A stretch of 64,000 nt of DNA from Flavobacterium cauense R2A-7 (lineage in GTDB: Bacteria; Bacteroidota; Bacteroidia; Flavobacteriales; Flavobacteriaceae), in the NCBI RefSeq assembly GCF_000498475.1, contig NZ_AVBI01000014.1, positions 124,001 to 188,000 on the forward strand. The letters are read 5' to 3'. Position 1 is the stretch's first letter. The number at the start of each line of letters is the position of its first letter. The notes under the pieces were generated by a model that saw only the letters and a program-made list of their open reading frames with translations, did no database searches and was not told the origin of the DNA. Position numbers and translations under genes: made by a program. Shown in pieces: positions 51,422-61,696 of the stretch.

Positions 51422-52729
51422 TTATTCTTTAACAAACTTAATATCCACTCCGCCTTGTTTTAACAGCATGGTTTTGTCGCCAAAAGTCATGCTTACACCC
51501 GCCGGATCGAACACAAATTCGTTCTCGCTAATTGCATTTAACGGGAAGGCGCCTTGTCCGGTTGCCTGCGCTATAATCTGACCTTTATCGGCTTTGATGT
51601 TGATTTTCAAAGGAATTTCTTTGGAAGCATAAGTGCCTTCGTAGGATTTCAGTACGGTTTCATTTACTTTAAAGGATTTCAGATTTGGGAAAGTAAACGG
51701 CATCTTGTAATAAATGCTTAAAACGCCAATCATAATGTCGTTTCGGTTAAAATTATCGCCATTGACAATTAAGGAAATCCCCATTTTTTCTGCCGGATAA
51801 TAGCCAACGACCGATTTAAAACCTTCAATACCTCCTGTATGACCGAAGAATTTTCGTTCACCAAAAGGGAAAGTCACCAGTCCGATGCCATAACTTTCTC
51901 TTAATTGGGTCATTTCATCTACAGAAGACGGTTTTAATAATTTTCCACTGAAGATAGCGCGTAAAAAGTAAGTAAGATCATTGGCAGTCGAGGTAATAGC
52001 TCCAGCCGAAAAAGGCAAGGACATGTCCCATTCCGGAACCGCTTCCCATTTTTCATCCTTATAGATATAGGATACGACTTCATTTCGTTTCGCGTCAGTT
52101 TTATCTACTATATAGGTGTTTTTGAGCTTCAGTTTGTCAACAATTCTGTTTTTTAGATTGGTTTTATACGATATTTTGGTAACGTCTTCAATGATGCAAC
52201 CCAATAGATAATAGTTGGAGTTGCTGTATTCTGCTTTGGAATTGGGTTCGAAAATCGGCTTGTAATTGGTAATTTTTGCCAGCATTTCTTTTTTGCTGAT
52301 TGTCGTTTTCATGCTTGTTGTGGTATCCGCGTTAACATAATCGGGGATTCCGGAGCGGTGGCGCAACAAATCGTTTATCGTGATTTTATCGGCATTGGGA
52401 ATTTTTGGGTAGAATTTTGAAAGCTTGTCGTCCAGTTTCAGTCTTTTTTCCTCCGTCAGTTGCATGACCATGACCGCTGTAAAGGTTTTGGTAATCGAGC
52501 CGATCTTGTATTTCGTGTTCTTGTTGGGCTGCGCTTCTTTCGAATTAGGCAAACCGTAGGCTTTTTCAAAAACCACATCATCGCCTTCCCGAATGCTGAT
52601 CTGTCCCATAAATCGGTTGTTATGGTTCAGATAACTGAGCAAACTGTCAATTTTTTTAAAACGGGCATTTTCCTGAGCCGAGATTGTTAGCGACAAAAGA
52701 AATGCGAATAAAAAGAGTGTTTTTTTCAT
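51422..52729 (-). CDS. Serine hydrolase of the class C beta-lactamase family
   Basis: 435 residues with a signal peptide (MKKTLFLFAFLLSLTISAQ). The SxxK motif (GSITKTF), YxN (YSNSNY) and the HTGG equivalent (FFGHTGGIEG) form the active site of the beta-lactamase/D-alanyl carboxypeptidase/esterase superfamily. The C-terminal ~95 residues (SYEGTYASKEIPLKINIKADKGQIIAQATGQGAFPL) form a separate beta domain of DUF3471 type. Whether it hydrolyses lactams, peptides or esters cannot be told. Single gene. Confidence 0.9.
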   Translation of the reverse strand: MKKTLFLFAFLLSLTISAQENARFKKIDSLLSYLNHNNRFMGQISIREGDDVVFEKAYGLPNSKEAQPNKNTKYKIGSITKTFTAVMVMQLTEEKRLKLDDKLSKFYPKIPNADKITINDLLRHRSGIPDYVNADTTTSMKTTISKKEMLAKITNYKPIFEPNSKAEYSNSNYYLLGCIIEDVTKISYKTNLKNRIVDKLKLKNTYIVDKTDAKRNEVVSYIYKDEKWEAVPEWDMSLPFSAGAITSTANDLTYFLRAIFSGKLLKPSSVDEMTQLRESYGIGLVTFPFGERKFFGHTGGIEGFKSVVGYYPAEKMGISLIVNGDNFNRNDIMIGVLSIYYKMPFTFPNLKSFKVNETVLKSYEGTYASKEIPLKINIKADKGQIIAQATGQGAFPLNAISENEFVFDPAGVSMTFGDKTMLLKQGGVDIKFVKE

Positions 52730-52799
52730 GGTGCTCTATTTGTTGATGTTTTGTTTTTTCTGTGAACTAAATACTAATTACTGACCATTGCCAACTAAA

Positions 52800-55655
52800 T
52801 TAATGCGCCTCCAGCCAGTTTTTACCCAAACCGATTTCCACTTCCAACGGAACTGCCATTTTGAACGCATTTTCCATTTCGTATTTAATCATCGGTTGAA
52901 TTTTTTCTAGCTCACTATTATGAACGTCAAAAACCAATTCATCGTGTACCTGAAGCAACATTTTTGATTGCCAGTTTTCCGAAGTCAGCTTTTTATGGAT
53001 GTTAATCATCGCAATTTTGATGATGTCTGCAGCACTTCCCTGAATAGGAGCGTTCACGGCATTTCGTTCGGCACCGCCTCTAACGATGGCATTGGCAGAA
53101 TTGATGTCTTTTAAATAGCGTCTTCTTCCCGAAATCGTTTCTACATAACCGTGCTCTCGGGCAAAATCCACCTGATTGGCAATGAATGATTTTAGCTTCG
53201 GATAGGTTTTATAATAGGCTTCAATCAAATCGGCACTTTCTTTTCGCGATAAAGAAGTCTGATTGCTCAGTCCGAATGCCGAAACTCCGTATATAATCCC
53301 GAAGTTTACGGTTTTGGCATGGCTTCGTTGTTCTTTGGTCACTTCTTCCAATGGGACATTGAATACTTTGGCAGCGGTGCTTTTGTGGATGTCTTCATGA
53401 TGCTGAAACGCCTTAATCATGTTTTCTTCCCCGCACAAAGCGGCAATAATGCGCAATTCAATCTGAGAATAATCGGCAGAAAGCAGCGTGTAATTTTCAT
53501 CGCGGGCAATGAAGGCTTTTCGGATTTGTCGGCCTCGTTCGGTACGGATCGGAATGTTCTGCAAGTTCGGATTGTTGGAACTCAAACGTCCTGTTGCGGC
53601 TACGGTTTGCATGTAATCGGTATGCACGCGATTGGTTTTTTTATCGACCTGATTCGGCAATGCATCAATGTAGGTGCTTTGTAATTTCACCATCTGACGC
53701 CATTCCAAGATGTCTTTTACAATCTGATGTTCGTTGGCCAAATACGATAATACTTCTTCGCCGGTTGCATATTGCCCGGTTTTGGTTTTCTTTTGTTTGG
53801 CGCCGCCGATTTTCAGTTTGTCGAACAAAATATCGCCCAACTGTTTTGGAGAGGCTAAGTTGAATTTCTCGCCGGCGGTTTCGTATATTTTCTGTTCGAA
53901 GGTTTCGATTTCCTTTTGCATATCGGCCGACATGCTTTTCAGAAAATCCACATCCAATCGGATTCCTTCCCGTTCCATAGCTGCTAAAACCGGAACCAGC
54001 GGGATTTCGATTTCGTCAAACAGTTTTTTGGTGCCGACTTTTTCCAGTATCGGCTGAAAATGTTCTTTTAATTGAAAGGTAACATCGGCATCTTCTGTGG
54101 CGTATTCTTTGATGTCTTCCAAAGCGACGTCGCGCATGGACAATTGGTTTTTTCCTTTTTTCCCGATTAAGGTTTCTATGGATTTCGGGGAATAGTTCAG
54201 ATATGTTTCCGATAGAATATCCATGTTATGACGCATGTCCGGATTAATCAGATAATGCGCAATCATGGTGTCGAACAATTTTCCTTTGATCTGAATGCCG
54301 TAATTGGCCAGGATTTTTAAATCGTATTTCATGTTCTGACCGATTTTTTCAATGGCTTCATTTTCAAAAAACGGTCGGAATTTATCCGCCAGCATTTGCG
54401 CTTCTTCCTGATTTTCCGGAAACGGTACATAAAATCCTTTTCCTTTTTCGAAGGCGAAGGACATCCCCACAAGCTCGGCGTTTAAGGCATCGATTCCGGT
54501 GGTTTCGGTGTCAAAACAAACCGAAGGCTGATTCATTAAATTCTGCAGTAACAGTTTTATCGGCAAATCGCCTTGGATGCTTTGGTAAAAATGTTCGGTG
54601 TTTTCTAAAGTGTTGTAATAAGAATGATGCGGCGTTGCTTCGTCGGAAACTTCGCTGAAACCAAATAAATCGAATTGGTCTTCGTTTGATTTCTTGGCCG
54701 GTGTTTTTTTGGCCGGTTTGACTTCTTCTGCTCCGTTTCCGTTGGTGTCGATTTCGTCGTATTCTTTTCCGCTGCCGAATAATTTGTCGAATTGCGTTTT
54801 CATCTGACGGAATTCCAATTCATGGAACAACGCATCGGTTTTTTCTACATCCGGTTTGGACAATTCGTAATCCGTGGCATCAAACGTTACCGGACAATCG
54901 AGTAGGATGGTGGCCAGTTTTTTGGACAATAAGCCGAGTTCTTTATTGGCTTCGATTTTATCTTTCATCGCACCTTTCAGCTGATGAGTGTTGTCTAATA
55001 AATTTTCAAGCGTACCGTATTCGGCCAGGAATTTTTTGGCTGTTTTTTCTCCCACACCCGGCAATCCCGGAATGTTATCGGCAGAATCGCCCATCATGCC
55101 TAAGAAATCTATCACCTGTTCGGGACGCTCGACTTCGAATTTGGCCAAAACTTCCGGAATGCCCCAGATTTCAATGTCATTTCCCATTCGGGCCGGTTTG
55201 TACATGAAGATGTTTTCGGAAACCAATTGTGCAAAATCCTTATCGGGAGTAACCATAAAAACCTGGTAGCCTTCCTTTTCGGCTTGTTTGGCCAAGGTTC
55301 CAATCAAGTCGTCGGCCTCAAATCCGGCTTTTTCAATAATCGGAATGTGCATCGCCTCTAATAATTGCTGGATATACGGAACCGCAATTTTAATCGCTTC
55401 CGGTGTGGCGTCGCGATTGGCTTTGTATTCCGGATACATTTCATTTCGGATGTCACTCCCGCCTTTGTCGAACGCTACTGCCAAATGATCCGGTTTTTCG
55501 CGTCGGATAACATCCATCAGGGAATTCATGAAACCCATAATGGCCGAGGTGTCCATTCCTTTGGAGTTGATTCGCGGGTTTTTGATGAAAGCATAATAAC
55601 CACGGAAAATTAAGGCATAAGCATCTAAAAGAAACAGACGTTTTTGTTGTGACAT
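52800..55655 (-). CDS. polA: DNA polymerase I
   Basis: 951 residues with all three domains: 5'-3' exonuclease (~1-290: LFLLDAYALIFRGYYAF, DKDFAQLV, GDSADNIPGLPGVGEKTA), 3'-5' proofreading exonuclease with intact DTETTG (~380-550), and the polymerase (~560-951: LSADYSQIELRIIAAL, KTVNFGIIYGVSAFGLS, LLQVHDELVFDV). A Lys/Glu linker (~290-340) separates the first two. It fills gaps and removes RNA primers. Unlike many bacterial homologues, the proofreading site is complete. Confidence 0.97.
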   Translation of the reverse strand: MSQQKRLFLLDAYALIFRGYYAFIKNPRINSKGMDTSAIMGFMNSLMDVIRREKPDHLAVAFDKGGSDIRNEMYPEYKANRDATPEAIKIAVPYIQQLLEAMHIPIIEKAGFEADDLIGTLAKQAEKEGYQVFMVTPDKDFAQLVSENIFMYKPARMGNDIEIWGIPEVLAKFEVERPEQVIDFLGMMGDSADNIPGLPGVGEKTAKKFLAEYGTLENLLDNTHQLKGAMKDKIEANKELGLLSKKLATILLDCPVTFDATDYELSKPDVEKTDALFHELEFRQMKTQFDKLFGSGKEYDEIDTNGNGAEEVKPAKKTPAKKSNEDQFDLFGFSEVSDEATPHHSYYNTLENTEHFYQSIQGDLPIKLLLQNLMNQPSVCFDTETTGIDALNAELVGMSFAFEKGKGFYVPFPENQEEAQMLADKFRPFFENEAIEKIGQNMKYDLKILANYGIQIKGKLFDTMIAHYLINPDMRHNMDILSETYLNYSPKSIETLIGKKGKNQLSMRDVALEDIKEYATEDADVTFQLKEHFQPILEKVGTKKLFDEIEIPLVPVLAAMEREGIRLDVDFLKSMSADMQKEIETFEQKIYETAGEKFNLASPKQLGDILFDKLKIGGAKQKKTKTGQYATGEEVLSYLANEHQIVKDILEWRQMVKLQSTYIDALPNQVDKKTNRVHTDYMQTVAATGRLSSNNPNLQNIPIRTERGRQIRKAFIARDENYTLLSADYSQIELRIIAALCGEENMIKAFQHHEDIHKSTAAKVFNVPLEEVTKEQRSHAKTVNFGIIYGVSAFGLSNQTSLSRKESADLIEAYYKTYPKLKSFIANQVDFAREHGYVETISGRRRYLKDINSANAIVRGGAERNAVNAPIQGSAADIIKIAMINIHKKLTSENWQSKMLLQVHDELVFDVHNSELEKIQPMIKYEMENAFKMAVPLEVEIGLGKNWLEAH

Positions 55656-55806
55656 GATGTAAAAAATTAGTAGGTAAAAATAAGCAAAGTGAGAAGAATA
55701 TGCTAAAACATCGATTCGAAATCAATTGTTACGTTAAAATTAATCTAAATAGTGTTCGCTAAGCGCTTCATTCTTCGTTACTTTGCTTGTTCCAAAACAA
55801 ATAATA

Positions 55807-57036
55807 ATGCGTTTAGTTTTTATAGGGGTAATTCTTCTTTTAATAGAATTATATGCTTTTCAGGCAGTAAAAACCATCACCAAAGAACGATGGATACTGA
55901 TTGCGTATCAGGTTGTCAGTTTTTTGGCTTTTGTGTATATATTGTACGGATTTAGCCAGTTTGACAGAAAGGTAGGGCAAAATGCACAATCGCTTTTTAC
56001 GATAGGATTATTTTTGCTGATGCTGGTTCCTAAATTATTGGTGGCGGTGATTCTTTTAGGAGAAGATGTTTACCGAATGTTTGCGACCATCATTGCTTAT
56101 TTTACGCAAACCGACAGTATTGCAGAGGCTATTCCGAGCAGGCGAAAATTCATCAGTCAGATTGCTTTGGGAATTGCCGCGATTCCGCTTACGTCTTTAT
56201 TGTATGGGATGACCAAAGGGAAATACAATTATAAAGTGATTCGTCAAACCTTATTTTTCCCGGATTTACCGGAGAGTTTTGACGGGATGACGATAACACA
56301 GATATCCGACGTGCACAGCGGGAGTTTCGATAATCCTGAAAAAATTGAATATGCGATTGATTTGGTGAACCAACAACAATCGGATTTGGTCCTTTTTACG
56401 GGCGATATTGTAAATACGCATGCTACAGAAATGCACCCGTGGATTGATACGTTTCGGAAAATTCATACGCCGAAATTTGGAAAATATTCCGTTTTAGGAA
56501 ATCATGATTATGGGGAATATGTTGATTGGCCTTCGCAATCGGCAAAAGAAGAAAACTTTAAGGCGATTAAGGATTTGTACCGTCAGATAGATTTTAAGCT
56601 GTTGCTGAACGAAAATGTAAAAATCAAACAGGGTGACGAAGAAATCGCTTTGATTGGTGTGGAAAACTGGGGGGTTAAGTTCAAACAGGCGGGGGATTTG
56701 AACAAAGCTTCCGAAGGAATTAAAAAAGAAGATTTTAAAATTCTGATGAGTCATGATCCGTCGCATTGGGATGCCGAAGTGCAACACCATGAAAATCATT
56801 ATCATTTGACCTTGTCAGGGCACACGCACGGATTACAGTTTGGTATTGAAATTCCGGGGGTTATCCGTTGGAGTCCAGTGCAGTACGTTTACAAGCAATG
56901 GGCCGGTGCGTATCAGAATTTAGGCCGTTATATTTATGTGAACCGTGGCTTTGGGTTTCATGCCTATCCGGGGCGCGTTGGTATTTGGCCGGAAATAACG
57001 GTAATTCAACTAAAAAAAGGGCAAATAGTAGCATAA
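55807..57036 (+). CDS. Membrane metallophosphoesterase
   Basis: 409 residues from the ATG at 55807 (an in-frame start 24 nt earlier is less likely). Three to four membrane segments (~1-110) precede the phosphoesterase domain with ISDVHSGSF, FTGDIVN, LGNHDYG and GHTHGLQFG, the calcineurin-like metal ligands. Similar proteins include UDP-diacylglucosamine hydrolase-like and YaeI-type lipid phosphatases; substrate unknown. Confidence 0.9.
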   Translation: MRLVFIGVILLLIELYAFQAVKTITKERWILIAYQVVSFLAFVYILYGFSQFDRKVGQNAQSLFTIGLFLLMLVPKLLVAVILLGEDVYRMFATIIAYFTQTDSIAEAIPSRRKFISQIALGIAAIPLTSLLYGMTKGKYNYKVIRQTLFFPDLPESFDGMTITQISDVHSGSFDNPEKIEYAIDLVNQQQSDLVLFTGDIVNTHATEMHPWIDTFRKIHTPKFGKYSVLGNHDYGEYVDWPSQSAKEENFKAIKDLYRQIDFKLLLNENVKIKQGDEEIALIGVENWGVKFKQAGDLNKASEGIKKEDFKILMSHDPSHWDAEVQHHENHYHLTLSGHTHGLQFGIEIPGVIRWSPVQYVYKQWAGAYQNLGRYIYVNRGFGFHAYPGRVGIWPEITVIQLKKGQIVA

Positions 57037-57110
57037 ATGCTTAAAAATATTATATTTGTATACTATTTTTTTAAGAACAATAGTTTTTAATTCATCTAAT
57101 TTTCTCGCTT

Positions 57111-57407
57111 ATGTCAAAATTTGGAGAACTAATCAATACGCAAGTACCTGTTTTAATCGATTTTTATACCGATTGGAACGAGTCTTCCGTTTCTATGCAT
57201 CCTGTGATCAGAGATGTGGCTGCAGCACTTGGTGATCGTGCCAAGGTAATTAAAATTGACGTCGATAAAAATCAGGAATTGGCAGAAGCCTTACGTATTA
57301 AAGGTTTACCAACGCTGATGATTTACAAAGAAGGTCAAATGGTTTGGAGACAATCGGGGGAGCTGGATGCCAATACTATTATTGGTTTGGTTCAGGAGAA
57401 TTCTTAG
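57111..57407 (+). CDS. Thioredoxin-fold protein lacking the CxxC motif
   Basis: 98 residues with the thioredoxin sequence pattern (VPVLIDFYTDW...AKVIKIDVDKNQELAEALRIKGLPTLMIYKEGQMVWRQSGEL) including the cis-Pro. The redox motif WCGPC is replaced by WNESS (residues 22-26), so no dithiol activity is possible. Such non-redox members act as binding or chaperone proteins. A TATATTTG promoter element is at 57051-57058. Its stop overlaps the convergent deacetylase gene. Confidence 0.88.
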   Translation: MSKFGELINTQVPVLIDFYTDWNESSVSMHPVIRDVAAALGDRAKVIKIDVDKNQELAEALRIKGLPTLMIYKEGQMVWRQSGELDANTIIGLVQENS

Positions 57408-58048
57408 TCGATAGTATCGAACACAAATCCTTTTTCTTTTAAAATTGCAATGGTTTCCGGTAAAGTGTATTCAAGATTTTTGAAGGCTTTGCGGCTGTCG
57501 TGAAATACGATAATACTTCCTTGTGTGGTATTTGAAACTACATTCTTCAGGCATTCTTCCGGGCTGATTTGAACATCAAAATCGGCACTTAAAACATCCC
57601 ACATAATAATTTTATAGCCCAATTTGCGCAGTTTTGCCGCTTGTATGGCACCTATTTTTCCGTAAGGAGGGCGAAAGAGTTTCGTCTGACTACGATTCAA
57701 TTCGAATTGTTCCATTTCTTTTTCACAGGCAATTGTATTCATCAAATACTCTTTGTTGTTGGTTTTCCATCCCTGCAAATGGTTGTAGGTGTGATTCCCA
57801 AAGCGATGTCCTTCTGCAACAACTTGCTTGAAAATTTCCGGATATTTCCGAATATTGTCTCCAATGCAGAAAAAGGTTGCCTTTATATTATGTGCTTTTA
57901 AAAGGGACAAGACCCATTCGGTGACTTCCGGAGTGGGGCCGTCGTCAAAGGTAAGGTAGACTTTTTTTTCAGTATTCGGGAGATCCCAAATCTGTTTGGA
58001 AAAAAGTTGCTTAATTATCCGGTTGGTTTTTATCCAGTAGAAATCCAT
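57404..58048 (-). CDS. Polysaccharide deacetylase family protein
   Basis: 214 residues with a NodB homology domain (~28-210). Metal and catalytic motifs are present: YLTFDDGPTPEVTEWVL, HRFGNHTYNHLQG, LFRPPYGKIGAIQ, MWDVLSADFD, IIVFHDSRKAF. No signal peptide. It probably deacetylates N-acetyl sugars in a cell-surface polysaccharide or peptidoglycan. Overlaps the convergent thioredoxin-like gene by 4 nt. Confidence 0.92.
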   Translation of the reverse strand: MDFYWIKTNRIIKQLFSKQIWDLPNTEKKVYLTFDDGPTPEVTEWVLSLLKAHNIKATFFCIGDNIRKYPEIFKQVVAEGHRFGNHTYNHLQGWKTNNKEYLMNTIACEKEMEQFELNRSQTKLFRPPYGKIGAIQAAKLRKLGYKIIMWDVLSADFDVQISPEECLKNVVSNTTQGSIIVFHDSRKAFKNLEYTLPETIAILKEKGFVFDTID

Positions 58049-58117
58049 ACTATAAAAGTAAGGCTTTCAAAGTTAAAAAACCTTAAAAGCCTTAATTGAT
58101 ATTATTTTGAAAAAGGA

Positions 58118-61100
58118 TTATTCCATATCTCTTTCGAAAAGCGGGAACAACTTGTTGTAACTGTTGAATTTTACTTTGTTTTGGTTGTAGAATTCCAAAT
58201 CACCTCTTTCTTTCATGATTTGCAGTAGGCTTCTGTAGCTTTCAATATCAGTTACAATATCAACATACAAATCGTTTTGTTCTGTAGGTTTTAGGGTGCT
58301 GAAATACACTAGGTTTTCCTGATATTTCTTCATTAATTGAGATAAAACGTCTCTTGCTTTTGCTTTTTCGCCTATCGCATAATAACCTCCTGCAAACGGA
58401 TCCACAAAACGATAATAGTCGAAATAGTCAATCGGCATTTTAGTCATAGCCAAATCGATTACTTTTTTGGCTTTGTCTTTTTTGCCTTCATTGATTAATG
58501 CTTCCATTAAACGGGCAAGGTTTGTTCGGTAGGAAATACTGTTTTTACGGGTTTCCGGGTCGTGGTAAATTTTTGGACTCTCGCTGTTGCCCCAATCCCA
58601 CGACATAACGTTTTTGTACATTCTTTCCGTGTCGATATAGCCCATTTCAAACTGGTTTGCACCTTCGGTTTTCGGAGTTTTTACCGGAACCAATCGGTAA
58701 ACCATGCCTTCCATTTGGAGGTATTCTTTCATCCAGATGTAATCCTCGTCGTCAAAACTTCCCGGAGAGAAATAAATCGGACGTTTCCAGTTGTTGTTCG
58801 CTACAATGTCCAGCATCATTAAACGGTGTTTGTAGATAACGCCACCGGTAATATTAACATCGATATTGGCTACAATAGAGTCGTTTAATGCAGCAGGCAC
58901 AACTTTGTTTTTAATTACCACATTTTTGTCGACCGGAATACTGATTTTATCGGTTGGGTAAAACTGTACTTTTTGTCCGTTCGGCATGGTTTCAATAGTT
59001 CTTTCGTCTCCTGATTGGATGAATTTCATGAATTGCTCAATAGGAATACGTTCTTTGGTAATCTCTCTGTGGATTACATAATCGCGTGTTCCGGAAACAT
59101 ATTGACTGTGAGTAAATCGTATCGGTAACGGTTCTGATTTATAGGCTTTGGCTTTCATCTGATCGATGTACCAATCCTGACTGAACAATTGCGTGTTTAC
59201 AATGCGCACATCCGTTCTGTAATTTTCGATTTCCTGAGCATACCATAACGGGAATGTGTCGTTGTCGCCAATAGTAAACAGTATGGCGTTGGGTTCGCAG
59301 GAATCCAGATAGGCTTTTGCCATCGCAATAGCGGTATAGCGGTCGGAGCGGTCGTGATCGTCCCAGTTTTCTTTCGCCATCAGTACCGGAGCAGCCAACA
59401 ATGCAACGGCTATAATTACCGGTCCGGCTACTTTGGGTTGCAGGTATTTTTTGACGGCATCATAAATGGCATAAACACCAAATCCCAGCCACATGGCGAA
59501 AACATAGAAAGAGCCCACTACGGCATAATCTCGTTCTCTTGGTTCGAAAGGACGCTCGTTCAGGAAAATTTTTAAGGCGAAACTCGTAAAGAGGAATAAC
59601 GCTAATAATACATAGAAACTTTTAAGATCTTTTTTGGCGTGGAAAACCATTCCGATAACCGCTAAGATAAAAGGTAAGAAATAATAAGTGTTTCTTGCTC
59701 TGTTGTTTGTGATATCCGGTGGGAGGTTTTTCTGAGAACCCAAGCGCATTTCGTCTATAAAGCTAATGCCGCTCAGCCAGTTTCCGTTTTGAGAATCGTA
59801 TTTCCCCTGAATATCGTTTTGGCGGCCTACGAAATTCCACATTAAATACCTCCAGTACATATAACCGAATTGGTATTCGAACATGAATTTCATATTGTCG
59901 GCAAATGACGGTTTTTCAATTATAAGGTAATCGCCGTAGGATTTCAGAAACTTATCATAGCCTTCCAAATCAATTTTTCCGGCAGCAAAAGCACTTCTGA
60001 ATTCAGAAACAATCTGTACCAATTCGTCTTCGTGCGAATACTCCGGATTGATGGTGAAGTTTAGTGGTTTTGTAAACGTCATGTAGTTTACGCGGGCATC
60101 CGGACTGTCGCCGTACCACATTCTTGGTAAAATGCCGTTGTGTTTGTCGCTTCCGTTGCTTTTTGCATTTACGTAGTTGTTAACGATTACGTATTTTCCG
60201 GATTTATAGTCTCTTTCGTAGTTGGGTTTGTCGTCTTCGTAGGGTTTGTCTTCGTCTAAACCGGCATAGGTTTCGGAGAATAACGGTCCGTAGAAGGTTT
60301 TTTGCTCACCGTATTGTTCACGATTGTAATAGGCTAAAACCTCTGCGGCATCCGATGGTTTGTTTTCATTGATTACCACGTTGGCATTGGCTCTTATGGG
60401 TAGCATTAACCATGTCGAGAATCCGATTAATACAAACAGGATGCAAAGTAAAATGGTGTTGTAAAAAGGTAATTCTTTTTTCTTAGTGTATTGTAATCCG
60501 AAGTAAAAGAAAGCAATGATTAACAGTGCGGCAAAAATGGTTCCGGAATTGAAAGGAAGGCCGATGCTGTTTACCATGAAAATTTCCATTTTACCAAAGA
60601 ATCCTAAGGTATAAGGTAATAGGAATTTGAAAACAAAGAATAAAACCGCTACCATAACCACATTGGCAATGATGAAGTTTTTCAGGGTGATTTTTTCGTA
60701 GTTTTTAAAATAGTACAACAACCCAATGGAAGGAATTGTCAATAAAGCCATAAAGTGCACTCCGAAGGATAGTCCGATAACCAGTGAAATCAATAACAAC
60801 CATTTGTTGCCTCTTCGGGTATACATTTCTTCTTCCCATCGTAATCCCATCCAAAGTAATAAGGCAATGAATAACGATGCCATTGCGTAAACTTCGGCTT
60901 CTGTTGCGCTAAACCAAAAGCTGTCGGTGAAAGTAAAGGCTAAAGCACCTACAAAAGCACTTCCTAAAACAACAATTGCATTGTCTTTATTGAATTCAGA
61001 ATAAGAAGAAACTACTTTTCTTAAAATAATGGTCATGGACCAGAACATGAATAAAATGGTAAACGCACTTGAAAAAACTGATGTCATGTTAACCATCAAG

Positions 61101-61330
61101 GCTACTTTTCCGGCACTTGGTGCAAACATGGCAAAAAAGGCGCCGATCATTTGGAAAAGCGGTGCTCCCGGCGGATGTCCTACTTCCAGTTTTGCAGATG
61201 TGGCAATGTATTCCCCACAGTCCCAAAAGCTTAGGGAAGGTTCAACGGTTAATGTATAGGTTAATAGGGCAATTGCAAATGTCAGCCATCCTAAAATGGT
61301 GTTCCATTTTTTAAAGTTGAAAGTAGTCAT
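58118..61330 (-). CDS. DUF2723 membrane protein (GT-C glycosyltransferase-like)
   Basis: 1,070 residues. About twelve membrane segments (~15-350 and ~560-690) carry the GT-C-like signature LTVEPSLSFWDCGEYIATSAKLEVGHPPGAPLFQM; a soluble C-terminal half (~690-1070) has TPR-like helices. DUF2723 is related to eukaryotic TMEM260, a protein O-mannosyltransferase, so protein glycosylation in the envelope is the likely role (inference; Flavobacteria do O-glycosylate exported proteins). It is monocistronic. Confidence 0.9.
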   Translation of the reverse strand: MTTFNFKKWNTILGWLTFAIALLTYTLTVEPSLSFWDCGEYIATSAKLEVGHPPGAPLFQMIGAFFAMFAPSAGKVALMVNMTSVFSSAFTILFMFWSMTIILRKVVSSYSEFNKDNAIVVLGSAFVGALAFTFTDSFWFSATEAEVYAMASLFIALLLWMGLRWEEEMYTRRGNKWLLLISLVIGLSFGVHFMALLTIPSIGLLYYFKNYEKITLKNFIIANVVMVAVLFFVFKFLLPYTLGFFGKMEIFMVNSIGLPFNSGTIFAALLIIAFFYFGLQYTKKKELPFYNTILLCILFVLIGFSTWLMLPIRANANVVINENKPSDAAEVLAYYNREQYGEQKTFYGPLFSETYAGLDEDKPYEDDKPNYERDYKSGKYVIVNNYVNAKSNGSDKHNGILPRMWYGDSPDARVNYMTFTKPLNFTINPEYSHEDELVQIVSEFRSAFAAGKIDLEGYDKFLKSYGDYLIIEKPSFADNMKFMFEYQFGYMYWRYLMWNFVGRQNDIQGKYDSQNGNWLSGISFIDEMRLGSQKNLPPDITNNRARNTYYFLPFILAVIGMVFHAKKDLKSFYVLLALFLFTSFALKIFLNERPFEPRERDYAVVGSFYVFAMWLGFGVYAIYDAVKKYLQPKVAGPVIIAVALLAAPVLMAKENWDDHDRSDRYTAIAMAKAYLDSCEPNAILFTIGDNDTFPLWYAQEIENYRTDVRIVNTQLFSQDWYIDQMKAKAYKSEPLPIRFTHSQYVSGTRDYVIHREITKERIPIEQFMKFIQSGDERTIETMPNGQKVQFYPTDKISIPVDKNVVIKNKVVPAALNDSIVANIDVNITGGVIYKHRLMMLDIVANNNWKRPIYFSPGSFDDEDYIWMKEYLQMEGMVYRLVPVKTPKTEGANQFEMGYIDTERMYKNVMSWDWGNSESPKIYHDPETRKNSISYRTNLARLMEALINEGKKDKAKKVIDLAMTKMPIDYFDYYRFVDPFAGGYYAIGEKAKARDVLSQLMKKYQENLVYFSTLKPTEQNDLYVDIVTDIESYRSLLQIMKERGDLEFYNQNKVKFNSYNKLFPLFERDME

Positions 61331-61435
61331 ATAAGATATGTCGATTTTTTCAGGTTGAATTCTACTACAAAGAAACTCTTTTTTTGCATATACAAACGCG
61401 CAATTTATTTTTTTAATATTTTTTTATGGAAAAAT

Positions 61436-61465
61436 TTGGTTTGAAAAAAATATATATTACATTTG
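61436..61465 (+). promoter_or_regulatory. Promoter of the first tRNA-Gln gene
   Basis: TTG (61436-61438), 19-nt spacer, TACATTTG (61458-61465), 31 nt before the mature tRNA. Confidence 0.7.
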
Positions 61466-61496
61466 CACCCGCAATCACAATGATAGCGCTGGTTAT

Positions 61497-61567
61497 TGGC
61501 CTATGGTGTAATGGTAACACTCCGGTTTTTGGTACCGTCATTCAAGGTTCGAGTCCTTGTGGGCCAA
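61497..61567 (+). tRNA. tRNA-Gln (anticodon TTG), copy 1
   Basis: 71 nt fold as a cloverleaf: acceptor TGGCCTA/TGGGCCA (one G-U), D arm GTGT...ACAC, anticodon arm CCGGT-TTTTGGT-ACCGT with anticodon TTG, T arm CAAGG-TTCGAGT-CCTTG, discriminator A. CCA is not encoded. Position 27-43 is a C-U mismatch, the same in both copies. Identical over its full length to the gene at 61697. Confidence 0.93.
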
Positions 61568-61568
61568 C

Positions 61569-61606
61569 AAAAAACTCCTCAATTATTGAGGAGTTTTTTA
61601 TTTTTA
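61569..61606 (+). terminator. Terminator of tRNA-Gln copy 1
   Basis: AAAACTCCTCAAT / ATTGAGGAGTTTT hairpin and T run start 2 nt after the tRNA. Confidence 0.85.
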
Positions 61607-61637
61607 TGAATTTTTGCTTCAGTGGGCTTTTGTGGTT

Positions 61638-61666
61638 TTGTTTTGTGTAAAAATATAGTATATTTG
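61638..61666 (+). promoter_or_regulatory. Promoter of the second tRNA-Gln gene
   Basis: TTG (61638-61640), 18-nt spacer, TATATTTG (61659-61666). Confidence 0.7.
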
Positions 61667-61696
61667 TACCCGCTATCGCAAGATGGTTTTGGTTAT

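Noticed and set aside
61426..61650. 74-codon plus-strand open frame
   Set aside because: It runs through the first tRNA-Gln gene and its terminator and has no protein-like features.
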